DNA from: an uncultured Pelagibacteraceae bacterium | GTDB lineage: Bacteria; Pseudomonadota; Alphaproteobacteria; Pelagibacterales; Pelagibacteraceae | Reading direction: 5' to 3' | NCBI GenBank assembly: GCA_902566365.1 | Contig: CACFIH010000002.1 | Coordinates: forward strand, 94,155 to 158,154 | Length of the DNA: 64,000 bases | Part shown: piece by piece, positions 56,342 through 64,000 of the stretch | Numbering within the stretch: position 1 is the first letter of the stretch | Layout: the number at the start of each line of letters is the position of its first letter | Made by a program: the position numbers and the translations under genes | The notes under the pieces: generated by a model | Seen by the model: only the letters and a program-made list of their open reading frames with translations | Database searches by the model: none | What the model was told of the DNA's origin: nothing

Positions 56342-56641
56342 ATGTTTAAAAGATTTATTTTTGCACTCGCTTTGATTTTGCTTAACAGTTGTGCTCCCAC
56401 TGGATCAGCTTTTTTAGGTCCAATTTTTACTGGTGCCAAAACAGGTAGCATTTTCCAAGCTTCTGTTTCATATGGAACGGGCAGAATAATGAATGAATTA
56501 GTACCAATAAATAATTCATTACAGCTTAATTACCCATCAAATAAACTTTTTAAATCAAAAAAAGAGCCTGTAATAATTGCACATTATGAAATTGATGTAA
56601 TAAATTTTTCTGAAATAGATGAGCCCGAACCACTTCCTTAA
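56342..56641 (+). CDS. Small lipoprotein
   Basis: The 99-residue product has a type II signal peptide with lipobox 'LLNSC' (Cys17). The mature part has a Gly/Ala/Thr-rich stretch ('GPIFTGAKTGSIFQASVSYGTGRIMNELVP') and ends in an acidic proline tail. Similar short lipoproteins with 'GA.TGSI.QA..SYG' recur in pelagic alphaproteobacteria as far as I recall; the function is unknown. It is monocistronic, with a terminator-like hairpin about 70 bp downstream. Confidence 0.7.
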   Translation: MFKRFIFALALILLNSCAPTGSAFLGPIFTGAKTGSIFQASVSYGTGRIMNELVPINNSLQLNYPSNKLFKSKKEPVIIAHYEIDVINFSEIDEPEPLP

Positions 56642-56710
56642 TAATTAACATTGTTAAAATTCAATTATTACGCGTTTTTTATAAAGCCAAGAATCATTTA
56701 TACTTTCCTT

Positions 56711-56746
56711 AAGGGTGGTAGAGGGAGACTGAAGCCGCCCTTTTTT
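56711..56746 (+). terminator. Rho-independent terminator (plus strand)
   Basis: The stem AAGGGTGGT / GCCGCCCTT (9 bp, two G-U pairs) has a 14-nt loop and is followed by TTTTTT. It would end the lipoprotein transcript or a short RNA starting in 56642-56710. It overlaps the end of the convergent TSUP gene. GC-rich terminators are rare in this AT-rich window. Confidence 0.65.
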
Positions 56747-57530
56747 ATAATTCTGAGTATCTTAAAATAAAAACTGTACCAACAACATATAAAAATATTC
56801 CAAAATAAACTTGAAGTTTAGTCTTGTCTATTTTATGAGCCGCATTAGCTCCAATTCTAGCCATAAACATTGTTATTGGAATGAATATTAGAAATGCTGG
56901 TACATTAATAAATCCAATACTTAGTGGTAATTCAGTATTTAAAATTTCTCCTGAAAATAAAAAGCCACTAGCGCCGCATAAAGCAATTATAAAACCAATA
57001 GTAGCAGCACTTCCTATAGCTTTTTTAATAGGATAACCAAAATATTTTAAAATTGGCACATTCATAACCGCTCCTCCTATGCCCATAGGTGCCGAAATAA
57101 AACCTGAAATTAATCCAAAAATTACTCTGAAACGTAATTTAAATTCATTTTTACTAATCGTTTGTTGATTAGAGTTAATTAACAAATAAGTCCCTAAACA
57201 AAAAACAACTATTGTAAAGAAAACTATTAAAGATTTTGTTTTAGCCATTGCGGCAAAAGTTGTTCCAAGTAAAACCCCTAAAATAACAAATAATCCATAA
57301 GTTTTTACAATATTTAAATCTACAGAATTATGCTTATAATGAGTATGAACAGAAACTAGCGAGGTTGGAATTATAATTGCGAAGGAAGTACCAACTGCTA
57401 AATGCATTAAATAATTTCTATCAATCCCCAATGCTTCAAATATAAAAAATAGAAAAGGAACAGTTATCAACCCTCCACCTATCCCAAATAATCCTGCAAA
57501 AAAACCTACTGGGAAAGCAGTCGCTATCAT
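56745..57530 (-). CDS. TSUP (TauE/SafE) family membrane permease
   Basis: The inner-membrane protein (261 residues as annotated) probably exports or imports sulfonate or sulfur-containing anions. The duplicated family motif appears as 'GFFAGLFGIGGGLITVP' and 'GFISAPMGIGGAVMNVP', with about eight hydrophobic segments. The reading frame stays open for over 15 codons upstream of the ATG and would encode 'NEYLIYIFL', which completes the first helix, so the true start may be an unusual codon upstream. The substrate cannot be deduced. Confidence 0.85.
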   Translation of the reverse strand: MIATAFPVGFFAGLFGIGGGLITVPFLFFIFEALGIDRNYLMHLAVGTSFAIIIPTSLVSVHTHYKHNSVDLNIVKTYGLFVILGVLLGTTFAAMAKTKSLIVFFTIVVFCLGTYLLINSNQQTISKNEFKLRFRVIFGLISGFISAPMGIGGAVMNVPILKYFGYPIKKAIGSAATIGFIIALCGASGFLFSGEILNTELPLSIGFINVPAFLIFIPITMFMARIGANAAHKIDKTKLQVYFGIFLYVVGTVFILRYSEL

Positions 57531-57579
57531 TAAAAATATATATATTAAATATTCATTTGATAAAATTGAGTTAAGCAGA

Positions 57580-58563
57580 TTAACCTACTCTTCTTTCAAC
57601 ATTATTATATTTTATCTTATCCATGATATGATCTATTTTTTTTACATCTGCATCACGAACACACATATTTTCACTTAGGTATCTTTTCCAATGACTTGAG
57701 CCAGATTGACCGTGGAATAAACCAAGTGTATGTCTCATAATTTGATTTAATCTAGTGCCTTTTTTTAATTCTTCTCTCACATATGGAATTAAATTTTCAA
57801 TTACTTCTTGTCTGCTTGGGATATTGTTATTATTAAAAATTTCTTTTTCAATTTCAGCTAATAAATATGGAGTATGATATGCTGCTCGCCCGATCATAAC
57901 ACCATTAGTCTTTTTAAGGTGATCTTTAATTTCATCAATAGAACTTATTCCTCCATTTATAATTATTTCATCCTCAGGAAAATCTTTTTTTAGATTATAA
58001 ACATAATCATATTTAAGAGGTGGAATATTTAGATTTTGTTTCGGTGTAAATTTACCAAGCATTGCTTTCCTAGCATGTATAATGAAAGTTTTAACACCTG
58101 TTTCTTTTAAAATAGAAATAAATTTGTAAAAATTTTCATAATTTTCTACATCATCATAACCAATTCTAGTTTTTATTGTGACTGGAAGTTGGGTCGCTGA
58201 CTGCATCTTGCTTAAACAATCGGCAACTAAATTTGGCTCTTTCATTAAACAAGCTCCAAATTTATTTTTCTCAACTTTTTTGCTAGGACAACCAAGATTT
58301 AGATTTATTTCATCATATCCGAAATCTTCCCCAATTTTCGATGCCTCTGCCAATAATTTTGGAGATGATCCTCCAATTTGGAGTGCTACTGGTTTTTCGT
58401 TTATATTAAATTCTAATAATTTTTTTTTATTTCCTCTGTTAATTGCCTCATCAACAATCATTTCAGTGTATAGAAGGGTATTTTTTGAAATTAATCTTAA
58501 AAAATATCTTTCGTGTCGATCTGTGCAATCCATCATTGGAGCTACAGATACTTTTCGGTTCAT
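57580..58563 (-). CDS. dusA: tRNA-dihydrouridine synthase A
   Basis: This FMN enzyme reduces uridines in the tRNA D loop. The 327-residue product starts 'VSVAPMMDCTDRHERYFLRL' and has 'NLGCPSKKVEKNKFGACLM' with the catalytic Cys, 'IKTRIGYDD', 'FIIHARKAMLGKFTPKQN' and 'GVMIGRAAYHTPYLL'. The DusA subgroup is supported by 'MMDCTDRHERYF'. It lies 22 nt after rpoZ. Confidence 0.93.
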   Translation of the reverse strand: MNRKVSVAPMMDCTDRHERYFLRLISKNTLLYTEMIVDEAINRGNKKKLLEFNINEKPVALQIGGSSPKLLAEASKIGEDFGYDEINLNLGCPSKKVEKNKFGACLMKEPNLVADCLSKMQSATQLPVTIKTRIGYDDVENYENFYKFISILKETGVKTFIIHARKAMLGKFTPKQNLNIPPLKYDYVYNLKKDFPEDEIIINGGISSIDEIKDHLKKTNGVMIGRAAYHTPYLLAEIEKEIFNNNNIPSRQEVIENLIPYVREELKKGTRLNQIMRHTLGLFHGQSGSSHWKRYLSENMCVRDADVKKIDHIMDKIKYNNVERRVG

Positions 58564-58585
58564 GTTTGAACTTTATAATATTTAA

Positions 58586-59116
58586 TTATGTATTTGAACT
58601 ATCAGTTTCATCCAAATTATCTTCGGATACTTGATTTTCACTTTTAGAAACTTCATCAAATGAAACTTCTTGTTGATTTTCCTCATTTGGAATTTCATTT
58701 TCAGATTCAGGTTGAGCAGTTTGTGATAGCTCAGCCAAATCTTCCTTGGAAACTTGAATTTTTTCTGGAGTTTTTCTTGCTCTTTTTGATGGTAATATTG
58801 GTGTCCCACTTTTTGAGATTTCACCTTTATATAAGTTTTCAAAATCATCACCCACTTCTTCATCAGCTTCTGATCCATCATCAACTTGTTCAATATGTTT
58901 TCTTAACTTATAAACAGCACTATCAGTTAAATCCTTAACTTTAATATTCTCTTCAGCTATTTCTCTTAGTGCTATTACCGTATTTTTGTCGTTGTCTCTG
59001 TTCAATGTTGGTTCTATACCTGAATTTAGTTGTGTTGCTCTTTCTTTAGCTACTAAAACTAATTCATAGGGACTATCTACTTTATCAATACAATCTTCTA
59101 CAGTTACTCTAGCCAT
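58586..59116 (-). CDS. rpoZ: RNA polymerase omega subunit with long acidic tail
   Basis: Omega aids RNA polymerase assembly. The first 70 or so residues match the family ('[30 protein letters not shown]', '[12 protein letters not shown]'). The protein is 176 residues, about twice the E. coli length. The extra C-terminal part (from about residue 80) is rich in Glu, Asp, Ser and Asn with one basic patch ('[13 protein letters not shown]') and is probably disordered. No spoT gene follows, unlike in many bacteria. Confidence 0.9.
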   Translation of the reverse strand: MARVTVEDCIDKVDSPYELVLVAKERATQLNSGIEPTLNRDNDKNTVIALREIAEENIKVKDLTDSAVYKLRKHIEQVDDGSEADEEVGDDFENLYKGEISKSGTPILPSKRARKTPEKIQVSKEDLAELSQTAQPESENEIPNEENQQEVSFDEVSKSENQVSEDNLDETDSSNT

Positions 59117-59147
59117 GCGGAGTATCTATACAGTCAACAACTAAAAA

Positions 59148-60368
59148 TCAAGGAGATTTTTTTATAAATTCTGGATTTAACTTATTTTTTATAAAAAATA
59201 AGAGGGTTAAAGATGAAAGAATATACACTAATGAAACAAAGGCTAAATACTCTATAGAAAACCCTCGATCTATCAAAAACCCAAATAATGCTGTTCCAAA
59301 TGCAGTTGAGAAAACCATCAGTGCAGTTGTTAATGCCTTGATAGACCCAATATATTTAACACCATATATCTCAGCCCATGTTGAAGAACCCAAAACGTTT
59401 GCTAAACCATTAGAAATTCCGATTAGTCCTAGAAACACAAAAGATGTAAAAGGTGAATCAAAATAAAATAAAACTAATGTAGATATTAATAATGGAATAT
59501 TCATAAAAATTAGCAATTTTCTGCTAGTAAATTTATCTATTAAAAAACCTGATCCTAATAATGTTATTACAGAAAATATTGAATATGCCATAAACGATTG
59601 TGCAATTATAAAGGATCCCCATCCTTTAGACTCTGCAATAAATGATTGATAAACAAAAACACCTGTTGCAATCCATGGCATAGCTAGCATATTTAAGCAG
59701 ATAATATAAAACCTATAATCTTTAATAACTTCAATTCTTTTCCAATGTTTAATCTCTTTTTTTTGGTATTCATTTAATTCTTCATTTTCTCTCGACTCAA
59801 AATCTAAATTTCTTACTAAAAAAAATGAGGCTAATGGTAAAAAAATTAATATTAAAATTGAAATAAATATCCAAATATTTTGCCAAACCATAATAGAGAG
59901 TAAGTAAACAATTAAAACAGGTAAAATAAATTCAGCAGTAGAAAGACCAAACCATCCAATACTTAAAGCTTTACCTCTTGATTTAGTAAAGTATCGAGCA
60001 ATAGTCGTTGTGGCTGTATGGGACATAAGTCCTTGACCAGAAAATCTCATTAGAAAAACTGATATAAATAAAAAAGTGATAGACGAAATTTTTGAAAAAA
60101 CAAAACACGAAAATGACAAAAGTAAAGTCACATAAAAGGCAAATCTTAGAATATTTAAATCATCAATCTTTTTTCCCACCCAAATTAAAAGAAAACTACT
60201 CAATAGTGTTGCTGATGCATAGATTGAGCCAAATTGTCCATGAGTAATAGAAAGTGTTTCTCTAATACTTGAATTAAATAGGCCTAAAAAAAAACTCTGT
60301 CCAAAGCTAGAAAAAAATGTAAAGATAAATCCAAATATAATTACTTTTAAACTTAAACTATTAAACAT
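59148..60368 (-). CDS. MFS transporter
   Basis: The 406-residue permease has about 12 hydrophobic segments in two halves, separated by a charged central loop ('NEYQKKEIKHWKRIEVIKDY'). Features include 'GQSFFLGLFNSSIRETLSITHGQFG' in the first helix pair and a motif-A-like 'WVGKKIDDL' loop. It resembles major facilitator carriers for organic acids, but no substrate can be assigned. Its start codon is 8 nt from the divergent dehydrogenase gene, so promoter elements must lie inside coding sequence. Confidence 0.85.
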   Translation of the reverse strand: MFNSLSLKVIIFGFIFTFFSSFGQSFFLGLFNSSIRETLSITHGQFGSIYASATLLSSFLLIWVGKKIDDLNILRFAFYVTLLLSFSCFVFSKISSITFLFISVFLMRFSGQGLMSHTATTTIARYFTKSRGKALSIGWFGLSTAEFILPVLIVYLLSIMVWQNIWIFISILILIFLPLASFFLVRNLDFESRENEELNEYQKKEIKHWKRIEVIKDYRFYIICLNMLAMPWIATGVFVYQSFIAESKGWGSFIIAQSFMAYSIFSVITLLGSGFLIDKFTSRKLLIFMNIPLLISTLVLFYFDSPFTSFVFLGLIGISNGLANVLGSSTWAEIYGVKYIGSIKALTTALMVFSTAFGTALFGFLIDRGFSIEYLAFVSLVYILSSLTLLFFIKNKLNPEFIKKSP

Positions 60369-60376
60369 AAAAAATT

Positions 60377-61246
60377 ATGAGTTGTAATGTTGCTTTCATA
60401 GGTCTTGGTGTCATGGGTTATCCAATGGCTGGTTATATATCAAAAGGTGGCCACAATGTAACTGTTTTTAATAGAACAAAATCAAAAGCAGAAAAATGGA
60501 TTAAAGAATACAAAGGTAAAATGGCAGAAACTCCTGCTGAAGCTGCAAAAGATGCAGAGTATGTCTTCACGTGTGTTGGGAATGATAATGATTTAAGAGA
60601 AGTTACTTTTGGTGACAATGGTGCATTTAAAACAATAAAAAAAAGTGCCATCTATATTGATAACACTACAGCATCAGCAACAATTGCAAGAGAAATTTAT
60701 GAATATGCAAAGAAAAATGGATTTGGTGCATTAGATGCTCCAGTATCTGGAGGACAGGCTGGCGCAGAAAATGGTGCATTAACAGTTATGATCGGTGGTG
60801 ATCAGGCTGACTTTGATAAAGCAAAAGATAAAATTGATTGTTACAGTAAAAAAATGAAACTACTAGGTAAAGCTGGAAATGGACAATTAGCTAAAATGGT
60901 TAACCAAATTTGTATAGCAGGATTAGTTCAAGGATTATCAGAAGGGATTAATTTTGGAATGAAAGCTGGATTAAACATGGAAGATGTTATTGAAGTAATT
61001 TCAAAAGGTGCCGCTCAATCTTGGCAAATGGAAAATAGATATAAAACGATGATTGATAATAAATTTGATTTTGGTTTTGCAGTTGACTGGATGAGAAAAG
61101 ATTTAAAAATTGCAATGGATGAAGCTAAAAATAATGGTTCCCTATTACCTGTAACAGAACTTGTTGATAAATTTTATGGAGAAGTTCAAGGAATAGGTGG
61201 AAACAGATGGGATACATCAAGTTTAATTAAAAGATTTAGAAATTAA
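60377..61246 (+). CDS. Beta-hydroxyacid dehydrogenase (3-hydroxyisobutyrate/tartronate semialdehyde reductase family)
   Basis: The 289-residue NAD(P)-dependent enzyme has the Rossmann motif 'FIGLGVMGYPMAGYI', substrate-binding 'DAPVSGGQAGAENGALTVMIGG' and the catalytic Lys in 'GNGQLAKMVNQI'. The 'NRTKSK' after beta2 suggests NADP preference. Likely substrates are 3-hydroxyisobutyrate, tartronate semialdehyde or succinic semialdehyde; sequence alone does not decide. It is followed after 3 nt by a PPOX-fold gene, so they are probably cotranscribed. Confidence 0.85.
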   Translation: MSCNVAFIGLGVMGYPMAGYISKGGHNVTVFNRTKSKAEKWIKEYKGKMAETPAEAAKDAEYVFTCVGNDNDLREVTFGDNGAFKTIKKSAIYIDNTTASATIAREIYEYAKKNGFGALDAPVSGGQAGAENGALTVMIGGDQADFDKAKDKIDCYSKKMKLLGKAGNGQLAKMVNQICIAGLVQGLSEGINFGMKAGLNMEDVIEVISKGAAQSWQMENRYKTMIDNKFDFGFAVDWMRKDLKIAMDEAKNNGSLLPVTELVDKFYGEVQGIGGNRWDTSSLIKRFRN

Positions 61247-61249
61247 TGT

Positions 61250-61849
61250 ATGCAGCCGGCATACTATGAAAATTTAGATGAAATTCAGAATAAATTATGG
61301 TCTATGTTAGATAATGCAGTGACTGACAGGGGTTCACCATTTAGAATTCCAGTTTTTATGTGTGGTAATCAAGATGAAATTGATGGAAGAATAGTTGTAT
61401 TAAGAAAATCAGATAGATCAAATAATCTACTGCAATTTCATACTGATCTAAGATCTCCAAAAGTGGATATACTTAAGAAAAATGATAAAGCTTCATTACT
61501 TTTTTATGATAAAGAAGAAAAGATCCAATTAAGAGTTAAAATTAATTGCGAAATAAATAATCAAAATTCCACAACAGAAGAGTCCTGGAAAAAAACACAA
61601 CACATAAGCAGACGATGTTATTTAACTGACAGTCCTCCAGGAACTACATCAGAAAATCCAACTTCTGGAATGATTTCCAAATTAGAGGATTTTAATTACT
61701 CAATGGAACAAAGTGAAGAGGGTTACAAAAATTTTACGGTAATAAAATGTAAAATTAGAACTATTGAATGGCTATATCTTGCAGCCAAAGGACATAGAAG
61801 AGCAAAGTTTGATCTCAAAACAAACAAAAGTGCTTGGCTAGTTCCTTAG
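61250..61849 (+). CDS. Pyridoxamine 5'-phosphate oxidase-fold flavoprotein
   Basis: The 199-residue split-barrel protein has 'GRIVVLRKSDRSNNLLQFHTDLRSPKVDIL', the FMN-binding pattern of PPOX-like proteins, and the C-terminal 'GHRRAKFDLKTNKSAWLVP'. It differs from true PdxH in the C-terminal PLP-binding part, so a general FMN- or F420-like reductase or a haem-related role is as likely as vitamin B6 synthesis. The ATG start shares its region with the preceding stop. Confidence 0.75.
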   Translation: MQPAYYENLDEIQNKLWSMLDNAVTDRGSPFRIPVFMCGNQDEIDGRIVVLRKSDRSNNLLQFHTDLRSPKVDILKKNDKASLLFYDKEEKIQLRVKINCEINNQNSTTEESWKKTQHISRRCYLTDSPPGTTSENPTSGMISKLEDFNYSMEQSEEGYKNFTVIKCKIRTIEWLYLAAKGHRRAKFDLKTNKSAWLVP

Positions 61850-61867
61850 AATAAGTTATATGTTCTT

Positions 61868-62233
61868 ATGGATTTTCAAACCTCAATAAAAACTTGTTTT
61901 AATAAATATGCTGTTTTCTCAGGAAGAGCATCGCGATCTGAATTTTGGTGGTTTTTTCTATTTGGCATCTTGGGCGGTATCGTTGCAGCAATCATTGATG
62001 TGATGATATTTGGCTATTCAGTTGAAGTTACAGGACCAATCGGTTGGATTTTTACTATTGTTCTTTTGTTACCTTCATTTGCTGTTGGAGCAAGAAGATT
62101 ACATGATACCGATAAAACAGGTTGGTGGCAGCTATTATATATAACCATTATTGGAGGACTATTGTTGATCATTTGGTTCGCGACGATGGGAGAAAAAAAG
62201 AAAAATAGATACGGCGCTCCAGTTAAAAAGTAA
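61868..62233 (+). CDS. DUF805 family membrane protein
   Basis: The 121-residue inner-membrane protein has the DUF805 signature 'FSGRASRSEFWWFFLFG' and 'GARRLHDTDKTGWWQLL', with three to four hydrophobic segments. The function is unknown; family members are widespread and often duplicated. It converges on the gamma-carbonic-anhydrase-like gene with stops abutting. Confidence 0.9.
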   Translation: MDFQTSIKTCFNKYAVFSGRASRSEFWWFFLFGILGGIVAAIIDVMIFGYSVEVTGPIGWIFTIVLLLPSFAVGARRLHDTDKTGWWQLLYITIIGGLLLIIWFATMGEKKKNRYGAPVKK

Positions 62234-62746
62234 TCAAAAAATTGATTTAGAGTATTTTTTCCAATTTTCTTGATAATGTTTGGTATTTTCTGCAACAGCT
62301 TTTTTTTCTTCCTCTGTAACTTCCCTTACAACCTTTCCTGGTGATCCTATGACTAAAGAATTATCCGGTATTTCTTTATTCTCTGTAATTAAAGCTTTTG
62401 CTCCTATAATACAATTCTTTCCTATCTTTGCATTATTAAGAATTACTGCTCCAATTCCAATTAAACTGTTGTCTCCTATCGAGCATCCATGAAGCATAAC
62501 CATATGTCCGACGGTCACATTCTTTCCAACTTTTAATGGATAACCTGGGTCAGTGTGTAAAACACTTCCATCCTGAACATTTGATCCTTCACCAATGTGA
62601 ATATTCTCAATATCTCCTCTAAGGGTTGCATTAAACCAAATGCTAGAATTCTTTTCTAAAGTAACATCACCTATTATAGTTGCATTAGGTGCTACCCAAT
62701 TTTCACCAGAGTTTTTTGGTTTTTTATCTTTTAAATCGTAAAACAT
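62234..62746 (-). CDS. Gamma-carbonic anhydrase-like hexapeptide-repeat protein
   Basis: The 170-residue left-handed beta-helix protein of the YrdA/CaiE/PaaY group has the metal ligands as His in '[31 protein letters not shown]' (three His in the expected spacing). '[15 protein letters not shown]' and '[16 protein letters not shown]' are also typical. Carbonic anhydrase activity is possible but not assured in this group; some members are thioesterases or of unknown role. Confidence 0.88.
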   Translation of the reverse strand: MFYDLKDKKPKNSGENWVAPNATIIGDVTLEKNSSIWFNATLRGDIENIHIGEGSNVQDGSVLHTDPGYPLKVGKNVTVGHMVMLHGCSIGDNSLIGIGAVILNNAKIGKNCIIGAKALITENKEIPDNSLVIGSPGKVVREVTEEEKKAVAENTKHYQENWKKYSKSIF

Positions 62747-62766
62747 AATTTATATATTATTACATT

Positions 62767-63321
62767 ATGCCAATACAAACTCCAATATGCGATTTTGGCC
62801 AAAAGGCTCATGACTTTAGTCTTAAATCCACTGAAAACAAAATTATTTCATTAGATGAAGTAAAAGGTGAAAATGGAACTCTTATAATGTTTATCTGTAA
62901 TCATTGTCCTTATGTAAAAGCTGTTACAAAAGATATTGTAGAAGATTGTGAAAAATTAAAAGATTTAGGAATTAACTCTGTTGCTATATGCGCAAATGAT
63001 GCTGAAAATTATCCAGAAGACTCTTTTGATAACATGATTTTATTTGCAAAAAAAAATGAGTTTAATTTTCCTTATCTGATTGATGAAACACAAGAAATAG
63101 CAAAAACATATGATGCAGTATGTACTCCAGATTTCTTTGGTTATAATAAAAATTTAGAGCTTCAATACAGAGGAAGATTAAGAGAACTTAAAAATTTAGT
63201 TCCTGTAAGAGATGGTGAAAGTGATTTGTATAAAGCTATGAAGCAAGTTGCTGAAACCAATAAAGGTCCAGAAAATCAAACTCCAAGTGCTGGATGTAGT
63301 ATTAAGTGGAAAAATAATTAA
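62767..63321 (+). CDS. Thioredoxin-fold redoxin (AhpC/TSA-like)
   Basis: The 184-residue protein without signal peptide has 'GQKAHDFSLKSTENKIISLDEV', the active-site-like 'MFICNHCPYVKAVTKDI' (Cys-Asn-His-Cys) and 'TPDFFGYNKNLELQYRGRL'. This matches a group of cytosolic redoxins with C-x-x-C-P in place of the peroxidase motif. A thiol-disulfide role is likely; the partner is unknown. Its stop shares a base with the next start. Confidence 0.85.
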   Translation: MPIQTPICDFGQKAHDFSLKSTENKIISLDEVKGENGTLIMFICNHCPYVKAVTKDIVEDCEKLKDLGINSVAICANDAENYPEDSFDNMILFAKKNEFNFPYLIDETQEIAKTYDAVCTPDFFGYNKNLELQYRGRLRELKNLVPVRDGESDLYKAMKQVAETNKGPENQTPSAGCSIKWKNN

Positions 63322-64000
63322 TGTATTTGATTGTAACTAGATCTTTTCCGCCTGAGTTAGGTGGCATGCAAAGTTTAATGTGGGGTCTAGCAAGAGAAAT
63401 GTCTAAAAACTTTATGATTAAAGTTTTTGCTGACTATCAAGATAATCATAAAGAATTTGATAAAGAAGTTAATTTTTCAATTGAGAGGATTGGTGGAATT
63501 AAATTCCTTAGAAAAATTAGAAAAGCTCAATTAATAAATGAATTTTTAAAAGAAAATAAAGTTCAAGGTATCATTGCTGACCACTGGAAGAGTTTAGAAC
63601 TAATTAAGACAAATAAAAAGAGATACTGCTTAATTCATGGTAAAGAAATTAATCATCCTATAAATAGTTCTCAAAGTAAAAGAATTGTTAAAGTTTTGAA
63701 TAATGTTGAAAAAGTAATAGCTAATTCAGAATACACAAAAAATTTAGCTATAAATAATGGTGTAAATTCAGATAAGGTTATTGTTATTAATCCTGGAGTA
63801 GATCCAGTCAAAGAGTTAGTTAAGAAATCAATAGATAAAGTTGAAAGTTTATTAAAGGTAAAAACACCTCGTTTAATTACAGTTTCAAGATTTGATAAAA
63901 GAAAAAATCATCAAAAAGTTTTAATGGCCTTAAGAAATCTTAAACAAATATATCCAGATATTGTCTATATTTGCATAGGATATGGAGATGAGGAAGAAAA
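63321..64000 (+). CDS. Glycosyltransferase, GT4-like, N-terminal part (runs off window)
   Basis: This gene was translated by hand because the track omits it. The start ATG at 63321 gives 'MYLIVTRSFPPELGGMQSLMWGLAREMSK', the GT-B N-terminal pattern with the 'PPELGG' loop. It continues through 'ANSEYTKNLAINNGV', 'VINPGVDP' and 'LITVSRFDKRKNHQKVLMAL' at the start of the donor-binding domain. The C-terminal E-x7-E region lies beyond the window. A retaining GT4 enzyme for surface polysaccharide is likely. Confidence 0.88.
   Translation, partial: MYLIVTRSFPPELGGMQSLMWGLAREMSKNFMIKVFADYQDNHKEFDKEVNFSIERIGGIKFLRKIRKAQLINEFLKENKVQGIIADHWKSLELIKTNKKRYCLIHGKEINHPINSSQSKRIVKVLNNVEKVIANSEYTKNLAINNGVNSDKVIVINPGVDPVKELVKKSIDKVESLLKVKTPRLITVSRFDKRKNHQKVLMALRNLKQIYPDIVYICIGYGDEEE

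Noticed and set aside
58582-58893. 103-aa minus-strand ORF
   Set aside because: Frame-shifted shadow of the rpoZ tail; Lys-rich without domain features.

Overview
This window looks like a chromosomal segment of a SAR11-clade alphaproteobacterium ('Candidatus Pelagibacter' type). The evidence is very low GC, mostly overlapping or nearly abutting genes, many short leaders, alphaproteobacterial protein sequences, and pathways typical of the group (CimA, PurS/Q/L, the 2-methylcitrate cycle, glucosylglycerate synthesis). This assignment rests on sequence features only; no database search was run. No stretch over about 250 bases lacks a gene, and the longest gaps lie inside the island described below. 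No rRNA, CRISPR array, IS element or replication origin is visible.

Layout. (1) 1-14,010, minus strand: the ribosomal/RNA polymerase supercluster in the order trnY-trnG-tuf-trnW-secE-nusG-rplK-rplA-rplJ-rplL-rpoB-rpoC-rpsL-rpsG-fusA (fusA runs off the left edge). (2) 14,140-14,989, plus strand: rlmB and an intact tRNA-Thr(UGU). (3) 14,990-19,003: the accessory region. Three cassettes (about 1.65, 1.63 and 0.73 kb) lie in tandem behind tRNA-Thr. Each ends in a copy of the 3' part of that tRNA gene, from the anticodon stem to CCA. Each also carries 11-bp direct repeats at nearly fixed distances from the tRNA-derived cores, 56-57 bp on the left and exactly 56 bp on the right. This is the layout expected of attachment sites for a tyrosine recombinase, yet no recombinase is encoded in any cassette. 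Cargo genes are all on the minus strand and encode small secreted or membrane-anchored proteins that share interchangeable N-terminal modules. (4) 19,010-20,581: two more secreted proteins, nadK and tRNA-Leu(UAA). (5) 20,681-24,437: a three-gene glucosylglycerate cluster. (6) 24,561-27,212: a Cys-loop-type ligand-gated channel with an N-terminal PDZ-like extension, overlapping a PrsW-type intramembrane protease gene, then a small secreted protein. (7) 27,261-28,412: a gamma-glutamylcyclotransferase-like gene and a molybdopterin-binding-domain gene. (8) 28,434-35,659: the compact run sfsA-map-purB-purC-purS-purQ-purL-bolA-grxD. (9) 35,662-42,183, minus: rpsD, trmJ, cimA, cysS, nadE and class II DAHP synthase. 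(10) 42,284-45,494: two small secreted proteins, glmS, and a GlmU reduced to its acetyltransferase half. (11) 45,566-49,823: gph and prpD-prpB-prpC. (12) 49,824-53,406, minus: a methyltransferase, nrdB and nrdA. (13) 53,573-64,000: a phosphohexomutase, a giant charged-helix protein, a lipoprotein, a TSUP permease, dusA, rpoZ with a long tail, an MFS permease, a beta-hydroxyacid dehydrogenase, a PPOX-fold protein, a DUF805 protein, a gamma-carbonic-anhydrase-like protein, a redoxin, and the start of a glycosyltransferase.

The most interesting parts are the tandem integrase-less cassette array at tRNA-Thr, with its geometrically conserved iterons and shuffled signal-peptide modules, and the channel/PrsW gene pair. 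Most of the rest is ordinary streamlined housekeeping, with a few domain-level oddities: stand-alone GlmU C-half, long omega tail, NrdA without an ATP cone, and nadK starting 3 nt after a tRNA.
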